Source: Amphirosellinia nigrospora
Taxonomy: Eukaryota > Ascomycota > Sordariomycetes > Xylariales > Xylariaceae
NCBI GenBank assembly: GCA_004123355.1
Contig: SCHM01000003.1
Coordinates: 1,240,001-1,304,000 of the forward strand
Length of the DNA: 64,000 nucleotides
Direction: 5' to 3'
The position numbers and the translations under genes were made by a program. The notes below the pieces were generated by a model. That model made no database searches. It had not been told where the DNA came from and worked only from the letters and a program-made list of their open reading frames with translations. Shown piece after piece: positions 1 to 13,140 of this stretch. The stretch's first letter is position 1. Each line of letters begins with the position of its first letter.

Positions 1-893
1 ACCGGGGAAATGACTAGAGGAGGTAGACACAACTATGAAGCGCCCGGCATATAGTGTCCTGCGGTAAATTTAGGTAAATTTAGGAATTGTTTGTCTAGCG
101 AGAACTTTCGATGTGATTAACTAAGTTAACCTTTACTTCGTTATATTCTTGCCACAATATATGTCACACTGACTCTCCTATCGCAGGAGAGATTGGTAAA
201 TCAAGGCCGTCAGAGGCCTCTGCGTAACAAGAGGAATTTAGGCATGGGGACAATGAGATCTCAACAAGTCTAATTTGAGCAATCGCTATTGTAATCTCTC
301 ACCACAGCCATTAGATAGATCAAAAGAATATCCATCGTGATAAGTTGTGTGTTATTATTTTTCCTATAGAGTCAAGCTTACAAATGCCCTTATTTTCTAT
401 AGTGTCACTCCTCCGGAGGCACTATAAGCGCCAATTTCTTGTAGGTAAAACGAAAGGTCACATCGGCACAACAACTAACCTGGGAAAGTTTGACAGTTGT
501 GCGAGGTAAATTCTAGATATCGCAAGCTCAGGGCCATTTTGGGTGCTTGTGTTTCCTCTTGCCGCCCTTCCTGTAGTGTTGTTTGGTCATACAGAATCAT
601 CGTACTATCCCCCTATACCGCCGACTGCAACAACCCTTGCAATCCTAATCATCTTCACTCCGGATAAGTTTTTTCTCATCAAGTCAGCGCAGAGGATACG
701 ATGAGTTCTTGAATATATAAACCTCATAGCTCCGTTGAAGTTTGGATGTTTTGGGTTCCAACTTCATCTTCGACCGCCGTCTCTCACCAAATTCGAATTT
801 TAAATACTACGTATGTACCTCTCCCTCTAGTACCTCCTATTGAAGATAAATGCATTAATCCTCCGAAATTTGACAGTGCCAACCGAAGTCATC
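1..893. other. Intergenic, no gene seen
   Basis: I see no protein-like reading frame, RNA gene or clear repeat here. The 3' part is presumably the promoter of the zinc-ribbon gene that starts at 894. An ATATATAAA stretch near 714-722 could be its TATA element. Confidence 0.4.
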
Positions 894-1079
894 ATGGCTC
901 CAAAGACTCCGACACTCGTTGATAACGTCAAATATGGCCTTACTTGCGCATCATGTGGTGGTAAAGCGCAAAATGACAGCAAGTGCGAGGACTGCGGGCG
1001 TATTAACGTCGCCTGTTCCAGCTGCGGCCGAGCCGTCATCAAGGGCAAAATTTGCTCAGGCTGTGAACACCAAAACTAG
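894..1079 (+). CDS. Double zinc-ribbon microprotein
   Basis: Encodes 61 residues with four CxxC pairs at C18/C21, C31/C34, C41/C44 and C54/C57. Spacing is regular (9, 6 and 9 residues between pairs), as in double zinc-ribbon modules that hold two structural zinc ions. I chose the ATG at 894 (context ATCATGGCT); an in-frame ATG at 840 would add 18 residues with no clear role. There is no signal peptide or membrane segment, so it is probably intracellular. Function is not known. Zinc ribbons of this kind usually bind protein or nucleic acid, which is inference here. The regular cysteine pattern in such a short frame argues that it is real. Confidence 0.6.
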   Translation: MAPKTPTLVDNVKYGLTCASCGGKAQNDSKCEDCGRINVACSSCGRAVIKGKICSGCEHQN

Positions 1080-1880
1080 AGTAAGCAGTCCCTATTACCC
1101 AAGCTCATATTTCTTTACTTTTCGTTAACAAATGCCCTCTAAGTTACGCGTTTTGGCTTGGGATCAATTCGAAAGCTAAGGAGCGGTGCACATCTTGTTG
1201 CGTCGGAGCAAGGGCTTGCAATACTGCATCAAACTCAAGGCAGTTGATGATCGCCAATGACATTGATGTTCTCGGCTAGGAAACAAGACCTACGACCTAC
1301 GTAGTAGGGCTTTCAATACGTACTATTTTTGGACCTCGCTATTTATCCATTGAACGCATGCATGACTGTAACCATCGTAGCTAGCTGCTAGAAATAGTGA
1401 CCTCTTATATGCGAGACAGTGAACTCATTATTTAGGTAAAATATAATATTTGTTCCCACGCTAGGGTTTTAGGGACGCCATAGGAACAAAGCAACTGTGC
1501 GTATGTAGCCAAGTATACAGTCAGATACTGTACACGGAGATAGCTTCATTGTCATGATAAAGCGGATACTACCAGGTGAAGTTATTCCCAACGGGTATAT
1601 TGGACCCAAAAGGGGGATCTTCGGAGGTTAGATTACGTGATCATACACACAGGTCTGTGTATACAGAGGGCACAGGGTGGTCAGACTCCCTGTACCCACA
1701 CACACAATATATGGCTTTTTAACCCCTGCAGATAGGCATAACATTCATACACTCAGATGTCTAGGGGAACCGTGGCAGCGGTGAAAATGCTCTGAGTAAG
1801 CAGTCGATACAAAGACCAGGCTGGCAAACCACTGATTTCATTACTACATTAATTCTATAACTATCAAGCTTTCGCATATT
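1080..1880. other. Intergenic, no gene seen
   Basis: No convincing frame or RNA gene. A short self-complementary stretch lies near 1647-1670 (acacacaggtctgtgtat). It looks like the 3' flank of the phosphotransferase gene on the minus strand. Confidence 0.35.
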
Positions 1881-1884
1881 CCCT

Positions 1885-3258
1885 AAGCATTGAGAGTGCT
1901 GACGAAAACCACACTTGTTTTCAACCTGGAACATGCCACCACAGCTCTCGAAGCCATCATGGATAAGCGCGCTCGCGACCCAAGCAGGCTGCTTACAGTA
2001 GCATTACTGTCCCCAAACTCGGCTCATACTTCATCAACCATTCTTTGTACTCAGCCATCCGAGGTTTCGTCCGTTCGATCCTTTCCAGTGCGGGGGTTTG
2101 TCTGAACTACGTCGGGTGGTTCGAGGTCCATGCAACTAAATCTAGGGTACTGCGCGCAGCCTCAGGTGGCGCGGCGAAAACACTGTCAAAGTCGATGACA
2201 CCACATATTGAAATCATTGTCGACAAGAATGTTGTGCGCGCCAAAGTCACGATTAATAAGGCTGTATAAACCGTTGTTTCTTTGGCATGGATGCTCATGA
2301 GATGGTTCAAGAGAACAGGAGCAGAGAAATATGCGTCGTCTTCCGGATTCCTGTGGTGACGCGCAGCACCTTGTTTCAAGAGGACGTCGGTAAGGTCACG
2401 ATAATAGTCAACAGATGACCCATGGCCCTCTCCCAGTATCTGCGTCTGGGCCGATGTAGAAATCTCTTGCGTCTTCGTCGTAGTAGAGGCTGCCGATCAT
2501 TGGAAACCGAAACATGAGTACTTGTGCTTGAATCTTAGCCATCTGTTGTCGGAATTTCCGGTCTTGCTCTAGTGTACCGTAAGTCGAGGGTGCGGAATTT
2601 TTGATCGACCGGAGATCCTGGGCGGTAGATCCGTGAATGTATTCTATAAGCATGTACGGCGCGCCAACTGGATTAGATGGGTCGTGGTTGTAAGCAAATA
2701 CTTCAGGTACTGGGACTGTTGATTTGGATCTACATGTGGTCAGCTAAGTTTTACGCGACCAACGCAATGATGGTGGCGTTACTGACTTGAAGAACTTCAT
2801 GCTGGCAACCTCAATGTCGAAGGCCCTGCGGCTGTCATAGTGTTCAAGAGGGACCGATGTCGCTTCAGGAGACAGCCGGACTCGGCCACCCAGCGAACAC
2901 CATCAACAAAGTCAAGACGCCGTACCATGTTGAACTGCCCAACGGAGAAACCGTCAGTGTCGACGTAACTACATTGTATACCATCTCGGTAGTCTTGTGC
3001 GATCGAGGCCAGGGCCTGCCAATCAACAGTCGCAAAAACTTTCGCTCTTCTACGTTGAGGCTGTGTCCAATACCGTCGCCTTCTGCACCGTTCCACAGAT
3101 CATTCCGATCGCTTCGCAGTCATCTGGCTGACTGATGTTGCTGTCCGTGTCGGAAACGTCGTTTGTCGCTTGGTGGTGCTGTCTGATTCCTCATCGCTGT
3201 TTAGAGCCTGTAGCTCCCTCGCCTGCAACCCAAGATTTTGAATAAAAGAGTTCTCCAT
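1885..3258 (-). CDS. APH-family phosphotransferase, frame-broken
   Basis: The minus strand encodes, in pieces in all three frames, a fungal phosphotransferase-enzyme-family (APH, PF01636 type) protein. Recognisable blocks are the N-terminal segment ending FVDGVRWVA, then APYMLIEYIHG, the SLYYDE/DFYIGP region, LINRDFGAHNILVDN (catalytic HxxN-type loop, here RDFGAHN) and GVIDFDSVFAAPPE (metal-binding ID.D). Start is taken as the ATG at 3258 (MENSFIQNLG). A probable intron lies near 2680-2767. At least seven one-base shifts are needed to join the blocks, for example GCC/GCCC near 2888, TGGG near 2416, and sites near 2265 and 2160. A TGA at 3100-3102 drops out if one of these is corrected. The gene may be decayed, since it lies near the RIP island, or it may share the indel errors seen in the other long genes. 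The substrate is unknown; fungal members are mostly uncharacterised. Confidence 0.72.
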
Positions 3259-4881
3259 AGTTCCTCTAGTTGTTGAGAACACATAAGCAGTGTTGGTGAA
3301 CCTAGTTGTTGCGAGGTTGTAAAGAACAAGTAACAGAGTCTCCCGGACCAACGTTGGTTAGCTTGGGTTGATCAGAATGGGAGGCTCGTCTCTTGACGCG
3401 ACGCTGTAGTTTCTGGTATATTGCATCTTGTGCATCCAACATGCGATATTTATCCCGTTATTCGTCCCAGGAGACGGCCCGGGTTATTGCTGTGGCACTC
3501 AAGTCACCTGTCTGAAGCTGGAGGTTTGCTTGCCAAGCCCCACTGTAATTAGGTGTATAAGCGCCCACAGCGATCCCAGAGCCTTCCGTTTTACAACTGC
3601 GTACCTACCTTAGGTAAGTAGGTAAGTAGAGTATAACTAGATCTATTTAACCCTAAGTAGTAATTACAACCGATTGGATAAAGCAAGAAGCACATTGTTA
3701 CCTAACATGTTGTTTTCGCCTAGATATTCCATTTCACACAGCCCTGGACTTAGGACTTTTGGTGGCACAAAAGTAGTCAGCCGATTTCATAATAAGGAAT
3801 GCGGGTACCTATCTGGCCAATATAGGAAATGTGAATACTTTTACGATAAAAACACGAGGAGTTGCTCTTCACATTTTTGAACTTCGGTCGAGAGCCAAAA
3901 CCCAATCAAACAAACAAGGTAAATCTCATGTTTTTGGTAAATCCGCCACCGTCCTACACAACCTGGTTTATACAATCATCTTTCAGTAGCGTTGTGATAT
4001 AGTGCCGCACTTCTATTCCGTGACGTAGATTACCATGCGAGAGCGTACAGTTCATGAGAATGTCGCACAGACTAAATTTGCTCGTCGCTGGCGCAACACT
4101 GTAATCTTTCTTATTTCTTGTTGTCAAATGGTGATGGCCGGAAGTATGTGAAGGAGAGGGATTAGCGTGGGAGATGGTGTGCTGCATGGCTTGTGACTTC
4201 GGGAAGCACTTGTGACTACATCTCTTGCAGTAATGTAATGTTGCAATGCTGCCTATTGAATTGCAACATTCGACGACTGGGGCACGGACGGCTGCACTCC
4301 GAGCTAAGCCACAACATCTGAGCAAAGCCTGTTATCTGACTAAAGCTTGATTCGATTGCTAGGCGGAGATGTTTCTTTTGATCGGCGAACCAAATACAAA
4401 GTAACGCGCCATTACATGAGCAAGCTACGGTGTTTCTACATCGCTCAAGTTCCCGAGGAGCGTTGTGCATCTCATGCATGAAATCTCATTGCGCATCTTC
4501 AGACTAGGCAACGTGAAATGAGCCACGGTAGAGAAAGATTATGTTTTTCCCATCAGCAGATGTTCGAGGATACTTATTAGATGGAATGATATTTGACTTC
4601 TAGCCACAGTAAGTATTACTGATTTCATTTGTGATGTACTTTGGTAAGGGCCATAATATGCTAGAGTGCCACGATATGTCGTAATTGTTCCAGTCGATAC
4701 GTTCCATCATGCTACATAGTTGTTGGGTTCTTTCTACGCTAACGTCTCGAGCGCCGCCTAAAACGTATTTCACAGTTGGGTACTTGCCCGGAAAAACCCC
4801 CTGTGCAGTGGGCCCCGATAGCCTTGCCTAGCGCGAGTACGTGCGGAGTCGGATTTTATAGGGGAGTAGTAGAGTACAAAC
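3259..4881. other. Intergenic, no confident gene
   Basis: Contains two overlapping minus-strand frames (3954-4325 and 4216-4479) that could be one short, frame-shifted Cys-rich protein, but I could not confirm it. A TAGGTA cluster lies at 3600-3630. GC content falls toward the AT-rich island on the right. Confidence 0.35.
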
Positions 4882-4965
4882 GGTCCTGTGGGGTAGTGGT
4901 TAAGCCTACCTAAGCGTTTGATATCGTCTACAATCCGCGACGCTGGTTCGAATCCAGCCGGACCA
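4882..4965 (+). tRNA. tRNA-like gene, anticodon unresolved
   Basis: Has a B box GGTTCGAATCC identical to the pol III consensus inside a perfect T-arm (GCTGG/CCAGC). An A-box-like TGGGGTAGTGG lies about 8 bases from the 5' end. Ends GGTCC and GGACC pair as an acceptor stem. A run of seven Ts starting at 4968 fits a pol III terminator. The D-stem has one mismatch, the acceptor is one base short on the 3' side, and I cannot fold a canonical anticodon arm. At about 84 nt it may contain a short anticodon-loop intron, carry an indel, or be a decayed tRNA. It sits directly left of the AT-rich island. Confidence 0.5.
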
Positions 4966-5611
4966 AATTTTTTTAAAACTCACCTTCCTTTATATTTATT
5001 GTCCGTGCGCCTGGAACTGTTGGTATATAGGCGGCGTAGTATTAAAAATACTAATACTAATTTAAATTAGCATAATTGCGTAAAATATTAAGATTATAAT
5101 TAGTAAATTTATTATTTTTATTAATAATAAAACTTTTAATATTATAACTAGAGGCCTTTTAATTTAGGGGCAAAAATGCTTAAATTTTTAAGAACTACGT
5201 ATTTAAGTTAGTAAATAAATTATAGTTGCCGGTTATGCTAGTTCGCTTTTTTTAATAAGTTATATATAGTAAAACTTATTATTTATTTTGATTTATTAAT
5301 TATAGTATTTGTTTTTTTGCGTAACTACGTAACTATGTTATAAAATATTCGGCGTTAGTTAATAATAATAATAAATTATTTATAAATATAAGCGTTAATA
5401 TATAGTATTTTTTATATTTGTTTTATTAATAATAATAATATACGCTAAAGTTATATTATTATTTTATAATTAAACGATATCTTAAAAATTAAATATTATA
5501 GCGAATAATTAATTTTTATTTTAAATAAAAAAAATTTATTACGATATTAAGATTTTTAAAACGATTTTTAACTTAAATAAAATTAAAAAAGTTTTTAATA
5601 AATATAAATTG

Positions 5612-5695
5612 CTATTTTAAATTTTAAATATAATTATAAGCTATTTTTAATTTTAAATATAATATAAACTATTTTAATTTAAATATAACTATAAA
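5612..5695. repeat. Degenerate ~28-bp tandem repeat, 3 copies
   Basis: Three consecutive units begin CTATTTT and end with AAATATAA(T/C)TATAA-like sequence. They start at 5612, 5641 and 5669, with lengths of 29, 28 and 27 bases. They lie inside the AT-rich island, just left of the 77-bp repeats. Confidence 0.55.
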
Positions 5696-5760
5696 CTTTA
5701 TATTTTAAATAATAACTTATATAAAGTATATTAATTTTTATAACGTATTAAATTTTATTT

Positions 5761-5991
5761 TTTCGAAAAAAGCTTAAGCTTACTAATAAGTTTAAAAAAA
5801 ACTTTATAAGTTAGCTAAAACGTTTAAAAAAAAAACCTTTCGAAAAAAGCTTAAGCTTGCTAATAAATTTAAAAAAACTTTATAAGCTAGCTAAAACGTT
5901 TAAAAAAAAAAACTTTTCGAAAAAAGCTTAAATTTGCTAATAAATTTAAAAAAAATTTTATAAGCTAGCTAAAACGTTTAAAAAAAAAAAC
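5761..5991. repeat. 77-bp tandem repeat, 3 copies
   Basis: Units start at 5761, 5838 and 5915, each opening TTTCGAAAAAAGCTTAA and closing with CTAAAACGTTTAAAAAA. Spacing is exactly 77 bases twice. Copies differ at only a few positions, mostly C/T or G/A, so the duplication probably predates or accompanied the last RIP changes. It may be a subterminal repeat array of a transposon whose body is no longer readable. Confidence 0.85.
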
Positions 5992-6297
5992 TCGAAAACC
6001 TAAAAAACATATTTATTATAATCGATTTAAAGCTTTAAAGTTTTTAAAAACTTAAAATTATTTAAAATATTATAATAAAAAGTAAAAAACAAGCAAAAAA
6101 AGTTATAAATAAACATTTTATAAAAAATATTACTATATTATTATGCTAATATAACGGCTAATTTTATAATAACTATAGTTTTTTTAAAAAATAGCTTAAT
6201 AAAAATATATTTAAATAAAGTTTATAATAGTAATACTAGTTTATAACTTAAAAATAATAAATATTTAAATTAATATTAAATTAAAAAATAAAAAATA

Positions 6298-6311
6298 GGA
6301 TAACTATAAAT
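6298..6311 (+). repeat. Left arm of outer inverted repeat
   Basis: GGATAACTATAAAT here is the exact reverse complement of 13471-13484, and the similarity decays gradually inward. The pair brackets the LTR element and may be the terminal inverted repeats of a DNA transposon into which the retrotransposon jumped. Confidence 0.4.
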
Positions 6312-6375
6312 ATAATTAAACAAATAATATTAAATAATTATGTTTAATATAACGTATAACTATTAAATAATCGGT

Positions 6376-6543
6376 TGTTATAGGTTAGCTAGGCTGGTAA
6401 GCTTATAACCTAGGTTATAGCTTTAGCCTTAAGCTAGAGCTATTATATAGTTTTTTTATATACGCTAGCGCGTATAGATTTTTTTTTTTTTATTATAGTT
6501 AATAAATAGTATTTTTTAGCTTTAAAGCTATAATTTTTATATA
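6376..6543 (+). repeat. Left LTR
   Basis: Starts TGTTATAGG and ends TATA (perhaps once CA). It matches 13141-13311 nearly throughout, and almost all differences are transitions. It contains the perfect palindrome TATAACCTAGGTTATA at 6404-6419. Compared with the right LTR, about fifteen C/G positions have become T/A. Confidence 0.88.
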
Positions 6544-9500
6544 TTAATTATAATTATTTTATTTTTAAACAGCAAATATATAGTTTATTAGCTATATAGT
6601 AATAAGGATTAATAAATATATAAATAATAAAAAGTTTTTACGAATTTTTATAACGATTTAAAGTTTAAACAATATAACTTAAGCTTTACTAAATAGTTTT
6701 TAATAAAAGTAAAATAAATAGCTACTATTAATTAAATAATAATAATTTTTTTTAAATAAATTTAAATATTTTTAATAACTAATAAATTTAATATTAAGCT
6801 ATATATAATAGCTATAAAAAATAAAAATATTATTATATTTTTTATTTTTATATTTTAATATTTAACGCTAATATTATTATTTTTTATAGCAAAGCAATTA
6901 TAAATAAAAATTTTATAAAATAGTTAATTTTTTTAATAAATTAAATATAAACTTTTATTTTAGCCGGATAAATTTATAAATTTCGTACGAAATTTTTTAT
7001 ATAAAAATAGCTATAAAATAAAAATTCGACGAAATATTAAGTTTATAAAAAATAATTATAATAAGTTTTACTAAATTAATAACAGCTCGAAAATATTATT
7101 AAAGCTATAGCTACGTTATTTTTTATTATTAAAGCGTTTTTAAACTATACGATTTTATAAATTTATATAGTTTTTTATAATTATTATTTTAACGTTAATT
7201 ATTTACGAAAAATTGCTTTAAAGCTATTTTTATTTATATAAAATAAAAAACTATTTTTTAAATTTTTTTAAAATAAAATATATTTATAAATATAAATAAT
7301 ACATTATAAACTAATAAAGCTAAGCTAGTTATACTAAAAAAATATTAAGCGAATAGTGTTTTTTTTTAATTTTTAAAATAATTTTTTTAAAAATTATAAT
7401 AAATAAATTAATAAAATTATAGCTATAGCTAGCTATTTTAAAACGAAGCTATTACGCTAAAATTAATATAAAAAATAGCAAAAAAAAAATAATAATATTA
7501 TTTATTTATTAGCTTTTATTTTATTATAAACGCTAAAAATAATATATTATAATAAAAGTTAAATTATTATATTATTTTAGCTTTTATAAGTTTAAGCTTA
7601 TTAAATATTAAATATTAACTAAATAAAAAAACTAATAAATAATGCTTTAAATATAAAAAAACAGGCTATTTTATTAATAAATACTTTTTTACGCTAATAT
7701 AACGTAATAATAAAATAAAAACTATAAATAGTAATAAGTACTAAAAATTTATTAAAATTTTAAAAAATTAAAAAATAAATAGCTTTTATTTTTAGTTATA
7801 AATAAAATATAAAAAATTTAATTTTTATAAGTTTAAAAACTAAACTAAAATAATATATAAAGTATATTTTTTATTATAAATTTTATTTATAATAAAATAT
7901 TAATTATTAAAATATTAATAAATTAAAGTTATAAATATATAGCTATTATAAATAGTTTATTAGCCCGGCGTTTATATTTATATATATAATATTATATTAA
8001 AAAACTATAAAAATAATAATAAAATAAAAAATTATTAATAAAATAATTTACGTAAAAATAATAAAAGTTTTTAATAATAAATATTACGTATATAATAAAT
8101 ATTTATAATATAATTTAATTTTAAAAAAGCTATAAATAAAAAATTAAAAATAATATATATAGTTTATAAATATATAATTAATATAAAAAAAGCTAGCTAT
8201 TTTAAAATATAAAAGTTAGGTTATATATTAAAATTTAATAGCTATAATAAATATAAAAAGCTAAATAGTTTACGTAATAGTTTTTAAAATAAAAATTAAA
8301 AAATTAAAACGTTTTAAAATAATAAACGCGTTAATATTTATAATTATATTAATAAATATTATAAAACGTTTGCGCTAAAAAATATAACGAAAATAAAAAT
8401 ATAATTATTAAAAAAGCTTAAACTTTAAATAAAACTATTCGATAAAAAAAAAAATAAATTATTTTTATATTATAAAAAAATAAATTATAAAATTTTATTA
8501 TAAAATAATAAAAAATAAAAACTTTTAGTTTATAAAAGCTATTATATAATATATCGAAAAATAAACTATTAATATTATAAAAAATATTTATAAAACTATT
8601 TAATAAAAATTATATTTATATTAATAGTTTATTAATAAAAGTTTAATATTATTTATAAAAAACTAAAAAAAAGTTATATTTTTACGTTAATTATTAAACG
8701 TTTAATATTATAATATAATAAATAAATATTTTTTTTTTTTTTAAAAACGTTAATAAATTTATTAAAAATATACTATTTATTAAGCTAAATATAAAACTAC
8801 TTTTTTAAATTTATATTAAAAAAAAATAAAAAAAATAGCGTTTTATATTTAGTTTAAACTTTTTAAATAATTAGTTATTTTTTTAAGCTATTAAAATTTA
8901 GTTATATTTTAACGCTATATAAACTTAGTTTTATTTAATATTTAAATATATTTATATTTATATATATAAATAACGTTTTAATATAATTTAACGGATTAAA
9001 AAAAAATTATATAAAAAAAATAAAACAAATATTAAACGTTTTAAAACTATAAAATTATATTTTAATATTAATAAATATAAATTTAAAATAATAAAAACTA
9101 AATATTTCGGGTTTATTATTAAAATAACGTTAAAATATATATAAACTTTAAAAAAATAAAAACTATTTAAAAATAAAAAGCTTTTAAATTATTTAAAAAT
9201 ATAAAAAGCTTTTTAAAATTTATAAACTTTTATTAATAGTTTATTTTTAAATATTTAATATTATTATATTATTTATTTTATTTATAAAAAAAAAGTTTTT
9301 TTTATTAAAAAAAATAAAAAAAATAGTTTTAAAAAGCTTAAAAGCTTTTTTTAAAATTAATTTTTATTTAATTTAATTTAAATAAGCTTATAGTTATAAA
9401 ATTAATTATTTAAAAATAGTTTATAAAATTGTTTATTTTAATATAATAAATAAAGATTTTTTATTTAATAGTTTATTTTTTTAAAAGTTTTTATTTATAA

Positions 9501-12500
9501 AATTAATTATAAAATATATAATAAAAAATATTAATAATAATAAATTATTTAAAAATATAAAATATTAAATTTTAAAGCTTAAAAAAAATTTTTAATTTTA
9601 TTAAACTATAAAAATTTAAAATATTTTATAATAATTAAAAATTTTTAAATAATAAATTTAATAACTAAATTTTTTATAAATTTTAAGTTTATATATTTTA
9701 TAAAGCTAAAATAAATAATAAATAATTAAATATTTTTTTTAAATAAAAATAAAATTTATTTTTTAAAATTAATAAACGATTTTTTAGCTAAAAATTTTAA
9801 TTTTTAAAAAAAAATAAATAAAAAAAAACTAAAAACTAATATTTATATAATAGCTATAAAACTAACGGATAAAAAAATTTTATAAAATAAAACGTTTTTA
9901 TAAATAAAAATTTATAATAAAAATAAAATATATATAAAATAGTGCTTAAATTATTAGTTAGCTATAAAAGCTATAAAAAATAATAAAAAAAGTTTTTTAT
10001 AAACTTTAAAATTAAAAAAAAACTTTTTAATATATTAATATTTAAATATAAAATCGGAGCTAATAATTTATTTAAATATTAAAGCTAAATATAAATATTA
10101 AAATAAAAACTATTTTAAACTAGTTTAATTTAAAACTATTAATTTTATATTAGTTAGTTATTTAAAATATAATATATTTTAGCTATTTTATTAAAAAGCT
10201 ATTTTTAGCTAAAAATATATTAAATAATACGTTATTTTATTAATAATTATAATATATAGTAAAAAAAACGTTTAAAAATATAAAAAAAAAAATTTTTAAG
10301 CTTTTATTAATATTAAACAGTTTTAAAACAAACTATTAATAAACTTTATAATAAATTTATTAATAAAAAATAAAAATAATTTATTTTTTATAATAGTTAT
10401 TATAAATAAACTAAATAAAATAGTTATAATAAAAATAATAAACTTAATAACATAAAAATATATATTAAATAGTTTATTAATTATTTTTAACGTTTTTATA
10501 ATTTTTTAAAAATATTATAAATAATTAAAAATTAAATTAAATAAAAAGTTTTAATAATAATTATATAAATTAATTAATATTAAATAAAAATTAAGCATAA
10601 TTTATTATTTAAAAACTAATAAAATAATAAACAAACGAACTAAAAAATACTAGTTTATTTTTATATTTTTATATTTATATATAGTTTAACTAAAAAAACT
10701 TATTTTTAAAAATAATATTTATAATTAATAATAAAAACTTATTAATTATAAAGCTAAGTTTTTTTTTATATAATATAAATATTATATTAAATTATAAAAT
10801 AAATAAAATATTTATTTATATTTATTTAAACTAAAAGCTTTAATAAAAGCTTTTATTTAAAAGTTATAAAATATTTAATAGTTTATTTAAACAATAATAA
10901 TAATAACGTAATAAAAAATAAAAAAATAGCTAATATTAAGCGATTTTTTGCTAAACGTTAAAATAAATAATTAAATATAGCTAAATTTAAAAAATATTAC
11001 TATAAACTAGTTTTTTAAAAATTAGTTTAATTATATTTTAAATATAAAATTATTAAAATTATTAGTTATATATAATAAAGCTTAATATTTTTAAAAAAAT
11101 ATATTTTTATTTTTATATTAATTTATTATAATAAGCTATTATTAATTTTTTATTTTTATAATTAAATTAAACGTTTAATTTTAATAATAATATTTAAATA
11201 AAATAAATATTAAATAAAAAATATATTTTAAATAAAAAATAAACGTAAAAAAAATAAAAAAGCTTAGTTTATTAATAAATTTTAATAAAATAAAAAATTA
11301 TTAATAGTTTATATAAAAGCTAATCTATAATTTTAAAAAAATAAAACGTTAAAGCTATTTAAACATTATTATAAAGCTATAAATAAATATATTAACTAAT
11401 AAAAAAAAAAAAAGCTTGCGTTATTAAATAATAAAATAAAATATTTTTAAAATATATTTTTAAAAAATACTTAAAAAATAACTAAAAAATAATTAAATAA
11501 TAATTTATTAGCAATATTATATAATAAGTTATATAAAATATTTTTTTTTTTTTTTTTTTTTTTATTTATTTTTTTTTTATTTTAGTTAATAATAAATTAG
11601 TTTATTTTATTTAAAAGTAAAAAAAAAAACAGGTAGTTCGCGGGAAAAAAAACGGCTATATTAGCTAAAGTTTAAATTATAAAAAGCTTAAATTATTTAT
11701 TAAAAAATAAATAAAAAACTATTAATAAATTTATATAAAATAAAAATAAAATTATTAATTAATTTTTATATTAATATTTTTATTTATAGCGTTATTATTA
11801 TTAATAAAAACGCTATAGCTAATATTATAACTACGTAGCTTAAAAGCATTTTTTATACTATTTTTTCGTTAAATAAAAATTTTAACCAGAAAAACAAGCT
11901 TAAAAACAGCTTATTTAAAAAAACTTAATATTTTTAAATAAAAAAAAATATTTTTATAATATACTTAATAAAACGAAAAATATTATTAATAGTTTATAAA
12001 TATTTATTTATTTTTTAGTTTATAATAAACTATTTATTTATAAATATTAAGCTATTATTTTTATAAAAAATAATAAATATAAAACTAAAAGTTTTTTTTT
12101 AGCGCTTAAACTATTTATTAATAAAAAAAAATAGTTTTAAAGCTATAAAAAACTTATAATTTATATAGCAAACACGCTAATAGCTTTTTAAATTATAATA
12201 ATATTTAAATAAAAAATTAATAAATATTAAACTAATATAATATATTAATATTTATTTATATTTTTATTATTATAATTATATATATATTATATAATTTATT
12301 AAAAGTTTTAATTATATTAATAGTATAAAATAGCTATAAAACTATTTATTAGTAGCGAAAAAATAAAAATAAACATAAAATATTTATAAAAATATATATA
12401 TATTTTAATTTTTATCTAAGCTAATATAAACGCTATAACGTTTATTAATATTTAATAGCATATTATAAAAAAAAATAGCTTTAAAAAAATAAAGTTTAAA

Positions 12501-13140
12501 AACAGTTAAAAAATATTAAATAAATTATTATTTATTTTAACGTTAATATAAAAAGCCTAAAAATTTTTAGCTAAACGAAAAATATATTATTATTATTATA
12601 AATAAATATTAAACAAATAAAAAATAGCTAAATAATTATTTTATAGTATAAAAAATCCTAAATTTATTAAACAGGCAAATAAGTAGTTTATAAGCTAAAA
12701 AAAACTATTTAAATTTATAGCGATTAGTTTTTTTTTAAAATAAAAGCAAAAATAAAATAAAAATAAAATAAAACAGCTAATAAATAGCTAATTAATAGCT
12801 ATATTAGTTTAAAATATATATTTACCTTAAAATATATTAAAAATAAATAGCTTTTTATTATTTAATATAAATAAAAAATAGTTATATTTTAATTATAAAT
12901 TAAGCGCTTAAAAATAATAGGACTTATAAAATAATAAATTAAAAAAAAAAAAAAAAAAAAAAAGCTAAAAAAAAAAACTTTTTTTTTATATAGTTAAATA
13001 AAAACAATATAAAGCAGCAATATTAATAAATAAACAATATAAAGCAGTAATATATTATTAAATAGGGCCTAATAGTAAAAAATTATTTTTACGCTTTATT
13101 AGCTATATTTATGCTTATAAGCGGGTAAAAAAAAAAGTAA

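Noticed and set aside
3954-4479. Two overlapping minus-strand frames with many Cys and a CKRCS...HTISH pattern, C2H2-like
   Set aside because: Spacing of aromatic residues does not fit a C2H2 finger, a frameshift is needed and no other feature supports a gene.
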